NCBI GenBank assembly: GCA_021161165.1
Contig: JAGHBF010000008.1
Location: forward strand, 1 to 16,652
Origin: Candidatus Aminicenantota bacterium
GTDB taxonomy: Bacteria; Acidobacteriota; Aminicenantia; S016-38
Length of the DNA: 16,652 nt
Reading direction: 5' to 3'
The stretch's first letter is position 1, and each line of letters starts with the position of its first letter. Positions 13,304-16,652 of the stretch are shown piece by piece. The position numbers and the translations under genes are program-made. The notes below the pieces were generated by a model that was given only the letters and a program-made list of their open reading frames with translations, had not been told where the DNA came from and searched no databases.

Positions 13304-16300
13304 ATGAAAAATCTAATTCGATTTTTATTTTTATCCTTTACTCTGGTTTTCATGGGATTTGCCGGAACAGCAAGGTATATGAACTATCCTGATATCGGAC
13401 ACGGAAAAATAGTTTTTTCTTATAACGATGACCTGTGGATTGTAAGCGAAAATGGTGGGCTTGCCACAAGACTTACCTCCTATCCAGGAACTGAAACTTC
13501 TCCGAAGATATCTCCCGACGGAAAATGGATTGCATTTAACGGGAACTATCACGGAGTAAATGCAGTTTACGTAATTCCTGTTGAAGGAGGCATACCCAGA
13601 AGAATTACTTATGACTGGGGAAGCACGAGGGTGATAGGCTGGACTCCAGACAGCAAAAAAGTTATTGTTCGCTCCGACTTTGAACTTTTCACTGGATGGG
13701 AAAGCAAAGCTTACACTGTGGACTTAAATGGTGGATATCCTGAGGCACTTCCGCTGCCACGAGCTATTTTGCTTTCTTTTTCTCCAGATGGAAATAGAAT
13801 TGCTTATAATGACAGGGGACGTGAAGAATACTACTGGCACAGGTACAAGGGTGGACAGTACACAAGGATTTGGATTGCTGATCTCTCAAAGAGAAGTTAC
13901 AAACTCATCACAAAATATGTTGGTAAAAATGCTTATCCTATGTGGATTGGACACAGAATCTATTTTATGTCTGACCGCTGGGAAGGGATAAGGAATCTTT
14001 TTTCAATAGACCCTGACCATCCAGAGGATGTAAAAAGGCACACTTCTTTTAAGAGCGACATAGCATATCTTTCCTCAGGGGATGGGAAAATAGTTTTCGT
14101 GGAAAAAGGGGAAATATGGATATTTGACCCTTCAACCGAAAATCTGAAAAAAATTGATGTAAAGGTCGCTGACGACTACTGGAGGCTTACTCCCAAAACT
14201 ATTAACCCAAAAAAATATATTCACTATGTTGGAATAGATAATAAAGGAGAAAATTTTCTGCTTGAGGCAAGGGGGGATATCTTTCTCGTTTCAAGAAAAA
14301 GCGGAGAAGCAATCAATCTAACGGAAACCCCGGGGATAAGGGAAATGTATCCTGCATTTTCACCTGATGGTAAGAAAATAGCCTATTTTTCAGACCGCAC
14401 TGGTGAGTATGAACTTTACGAAAAAGACCTCTCAAACGGAAGGGAACGCAGAATTACAAGAGGATTGAAAACTTATCCATATCATCCAGAATGGTCTCCT
14501 GACGGAAAATGGATCGTATTTTCTACCAAAGACCTTGATATATATCTTTTGAACGTAGCCACAGGAAAACTAAGGGTAATAGATAAAAACAAATACCTGA
14601 AAAATGATGAATTTTCCTGGGAAATGAGCGATTATGCATGGTCTCCGGATTCAAAATGGATTGCCTTCTCAAAAACAGCTTTCAACAGAAACAACGTCAT
14701 TTGTCTTTACAATGTGGAAACAGGCACGAAAAAGGCAATAACAACTGACTTCTTTGATAATTTCAACCCCACATTCTCAGCAGATGGCAAATACCTTTAT
14801 TTCCTCTCCAATCGCAACTACATGGATATTCTCGTTGACTTTATGGAAGACAATCATGTTATAAATAACCCTACAAAGATAATGGTGGTTCAGCTCAGGG
14901 CAGGAGAAAAACCTCCTTACTACCAGAAGACCCTGAAGGAAAAATTAAAGTCCGAAGATGAAAAACCTAAGTCAAAGGGAAAGAAAAAAGAAAAAGTGAA
15001 AGTAAAGATAGACCTTCAAGGGATTGAGAACAGAATTTTCGAAATGCCTGTAAAGCCTGGTAATTATTTTTACCTCACCGCTGCTAAAGGAAAGCTTATT
15101 TACCTATCCCTTCCATATATAACGATGAACGATTATGACTACTTTTTTGTCCTCCCGCTCTTTCCCCATTACAACCTCAACATTTTTGATATAAAGAGTA
15201 AGAAATCAAAGCAATTGGGAAAAATGGCATTCTACAAACTTTCTACCAACAGAGAGAATATCGCTATAATGGCAGGGGAAAAGGTTTTTGCCAATTCCAT
15301 AGAAAAACTGTTCCATACCGGAAAACTTTCAGAACAGGTGAATCTCTCAAAGCTCTCATATACCATAAATTACAGAGCAGAATGGGATCAGATCTTTAAT
15401 GAAGCATGGAGACTTTACAGGGACTTTTTCTATGACCCGGAAATGCACGGAATGAACTGGGACAAAGTGAAGGAGATTACAGCAAAAATAATTCCTTACG
15501 TTACATCCAGAAATCAGCTTAACTGGGTTCTGATAAACATGGCAGGGAGCCTCTGCGTTTCTCATTCCTATATTTTTGGTGGAGACACGGGAATGGAGGT
15601 AAAAATTGAACGAAAGGTTAAAAGGCCTGCATCACTCGGCGCTGACTTCGAGTTCAAAAATGGATACCCTGTGTTCAAAAAAATATATAAAGGACGTAGC
15701 TGGCAAAAAGGACACCTGGGGCCTCTTGCCAGGCCTGACATTAATGTAAAAGAAGGAGATTATCTTATCGCCATAAACGGAATTGACCTCAAAGGTAAAA
15801 ATCCCCTTAAATACCTCCAGATCCTTCCCGGCGAAACTGTAGAGGTCACTGTAAATTCTTTGCCATCTTATAAAAACGCCAGAACTTTTACTGTAAAACC
15901 CACCTTTGCAGATAAAGTCTTAAGATATGATGAATGGGTTGATGAAAACGCTAAATACGTGGAAGAAAAGACTGGAGGACAGGTTGGGTATATGCACATA
16001 AGAGACATGATGGAAAGGGGTCTGGCAGACTTTGAAAAATACTTTAGAGCTTATAGATACAAAAAGGCACTTATAATCGATGCCAGGTACAATGGAGGAG
16101 GTTACGACGAATATATGATAATAGACAAACTGGAAAGGAAACTGGTTGCATTTTCCAGAGTAAGAAACTTTGAGCCTATGCTTTATCCAGGAGGCGTTCA
16201 TCCCGGACCAAACATACTCCTTGTAAACGAAAACTGCGGTTCTGATGGGGAAGCTTTCACACATCACTTCAAAGTGAGAAAACTTGGCAAGGTTATAGGA

Positions 16301-16600
16301 GTTCCTACATGGGGTGGATTGGTTGGCATTATCAACCCCATAAGAACAATAGACAACGGCATCATCTATCAGTCAAATGTAGGCTTTTACGATGCAAAAA
16401 CGAGAAAATGGATAGTGGAAAATCACGGTGCAGAGCCGGACATTTATCTTGACCAGGATCCTAATGACCTTATGCAAGGTAAAGACACCCAGCTTGAAAG
16501 GGCAATAAAAGAAGCCCTAAAGGCTCTGAAAGAACATCCTGTAAAATTGACCCCTCCTCCCCCATATCCTAAAAAATCCAGAGGATTTCCAAAAATTTAG
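13304..16600 (+). CDS. Secreted tricorn protease homolog
   Basis: This 1098-residue serine peptidase (MEROPS S41, tricorn type) degrades oligopeptides. Residues 1-22 look like a Sec signal peptide (basic start, hydrophobic core, GTA end), so it is exported. A beta-propeller region (about 28-500) shows recurring ISPDGKWIAF, FSPDGKKIAYFSDR and WSPDGKWIVFS units. A lysine-rich linker lies at 547-568 and a second beta region follows. Then come a helical domain (about 690-750), a PDZ-like region (about 775-865) and the peptidase core. By comparison with the Thermoplasma enzyme the catalytic residues are S753-H754 (SLCVSHSY), nucleophile S980 with D981 (NENCGSDGEAF) and E1044 (HGAEPDIYLD); all are present. 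The length fits the family. AAGGAGG precedes the ATG. The archaeal enzyme is cytosolic; this exported form would feed on external or periplasmic peptides. Confidence 0.93.
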   Translation: MKNLIRFLFLSFTLVFMGFAGTARYMNYPDIGHGKIVFSYNDDLWIVSENGGLATRLTSYPGTETSPKISPDGKWIAFNGNYHGVNAVYVIPVEGGIPRRITYDWGSTRVIGWTPDSKKVIVRSDFELFTGWESKAYTVDLNGGYPEALPLPRAILLSFSPDGNRIAYNDRGREEYYWHRYKGGQYTRIWIADLSKRSYKLITKYVGKNAYPMWIGHRIYFMSDRWEGIRNLFSIDPDHPEDVKRHTSFKSDIAYLSSGDGKIVFVEKGEIWIFDPSTENLKKIDVKVADDYWRLTPKTINPKKYIHYVGIDNKGENFLLEARGDIFLVSRKSGEAINLTETPGIREMYPAFSPDGKKIAYFSDRTGEYELYEKDLSNGRERRITRGLKTYPYHPEWSPDGKWIVFSTKDLDIYLLNVATGKLRVIDKNKYLKNDEFSWEMSDYAWSPDSKWIAFSKTAFNRNNVICLYNVETGTKKAITTDFFDNFNPTFSADGKYLYFLSNRNYMDILVDFMEDNHVINNPTKIMVVQLRAGEKPPYYQKTLKEKLKSEDEKPKSKGKKKEKVKVKIDLQGIENRIFEMPVKPGNYFYLTAAKGKLIYLSLPYITMNDYDYFFVLPLFPHYNLNIFDIKSKKSKQLGKMAFYKLSTNRENIAIMAGEKVFANSIEKLFHTGKLSEQVNLSKLSYTINYRAEWDQIFNEAWRLYRDFFYDPEMHGMNWDKVKEITAKIIPYVTSRNQLNWVLINMAGSLCVSHSYIFGGDTGMEVKIERKVKRPASLGADFEFKNGYPVFKKIYKGRSWQKGHLGPLARPDINVKEGDYLIAINGIDLKGKNPLKYLQILPGETVEVTVNSLPSYKNARTFTVKPTFADKVLRYDEWVDENAKYVEEKTGGQVGYMHIRDMMERGLADFEKYFRAYRYKKALIIDARYNGGGYDEYMIIDKLERKLVAFSRVRNFEPMLYPGGVHPGPNILLVNENCGSDGEAFTHHFKVRKLGKVIGVPTWGGLVGIINPIRTIDNGIIYQSNVGFYDAKTRKWIVENHGAEPDIYLDQDPNDLMQGKDTQLERAIKEALKALKEHPVKLTPPPPYPKKSRGFPKI

Positions 16601-16605
16601 TATTT

Positions 16606-16634
16606 TACCCCTGCCCTTTTAAAGGGCAGGGGTA
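16606..16634 (+). terminator. Strong hairpin terminator after the tricorn gene
   Basis: TACCCCTGCCCTTT (16606-16619) is a perfect complement of AAAGGGCAGGGGTA (16621-16634). The usable stem is 11 GC-rich pairs with a TTTTAAA loop. It starts 5 nt after the stop codon. The downstream T-run (TCTCATTTT) is weak, and the symmetry would also suit a bidirectional terminator for a convergent gene beyond the window. Confidence 0.75.
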
Positions 16635-16652
16635 TCTCATTTTGACGCTAAA

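Noticed and set aside
1..16652. CRISPR array, tRNA, rRNA, riboswitch, or phage defence system
   Set aside because: No regularly spaced repeats with spacers, no tRNA cloverleaf or rRNA blocks, no long structured leader, and no nuclease or defence-type domains were seen on either strand.

Overview
The window reads as chromosome of an anaerobic, amino-acid-fermenting bacterium. It has strong AGGAGG-type ribosome binding sites, several near-consensus sigma70 promoters, a cleavable signal peptide, and a ferredoxin-linked 2-oxoacid oxidoreductase coupled to acyl phosphate and kinase enzymes. No rRNA, tRNA or marker gene is present, so the phylum cannot be fixed. A secreted tricorn-type protease, an IorAB/Ptb/Buk cluster and a DnaA-tailed REP transposase together would suit an uncultivated anaerobic lineage of the Aminicenantes or WOR-3 kind, but that is only a guess.

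Layout. (1) 1-2000 is a loose region: the start of a SatD-like gene leaving the window on the minus strand, an unknown polytopic membrane protein, a truncated DUF6544-like C-terminal fragment, degenerate REP-like sequence and an 8-bp tandem repeat. (2) 1966-7299 is a five-gene minus-strand operon, transcribed buk > ptb (copy 1) > iorA > iorB > ptb (copy 2). It encodes a full route from an aryl- or branched-chain 2-oxoacid to acyl-CoA (IorAB, reducing ferredoxin), acyl phosphate (Ptb) and free acid plus ATP (Buk). A strong promoter precedes buk. (3) Divergent from buk, across a 213-bp regulatory region with an operator-like inverted repeat, lies a sodium:solute symporter of the PutP type, perhaps the feeder transporter. 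(4) 8925-9965 is a compact REP-associated tyrosine transposase element with perfect 29-bp inverted ends. It sits between the symporter and a convergent glycosyltransferase gene. A third, solo copy of the repeat lies just behind buk. (5) The rest is a minus-strand GT-A type glycosyltransferase, a minus-strand membrane diguanylate cyclase, and a divergent, signal-peptide-bearing tricorn protease homolog ending in a strong hairpin terminator.

How the genes may work together (inference): extracytoplasmic peptide breakdown by tricorn, Na+-coupled uptake, and fermentation of the resulting 2-oxoacids by Ior/Ptb/Buk make a coherent proteolytic lifestyle. The most unusual sequence-level feature is the REP-like repeat. 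In one frame it encodes Gly-Ser-Gly-Leu-His-Ile-stop, and it forms the C-terminus of both genes that flank the transposase. Its inner end also supplies a TTGACA box that would place the transposase start codon at the transcription start.
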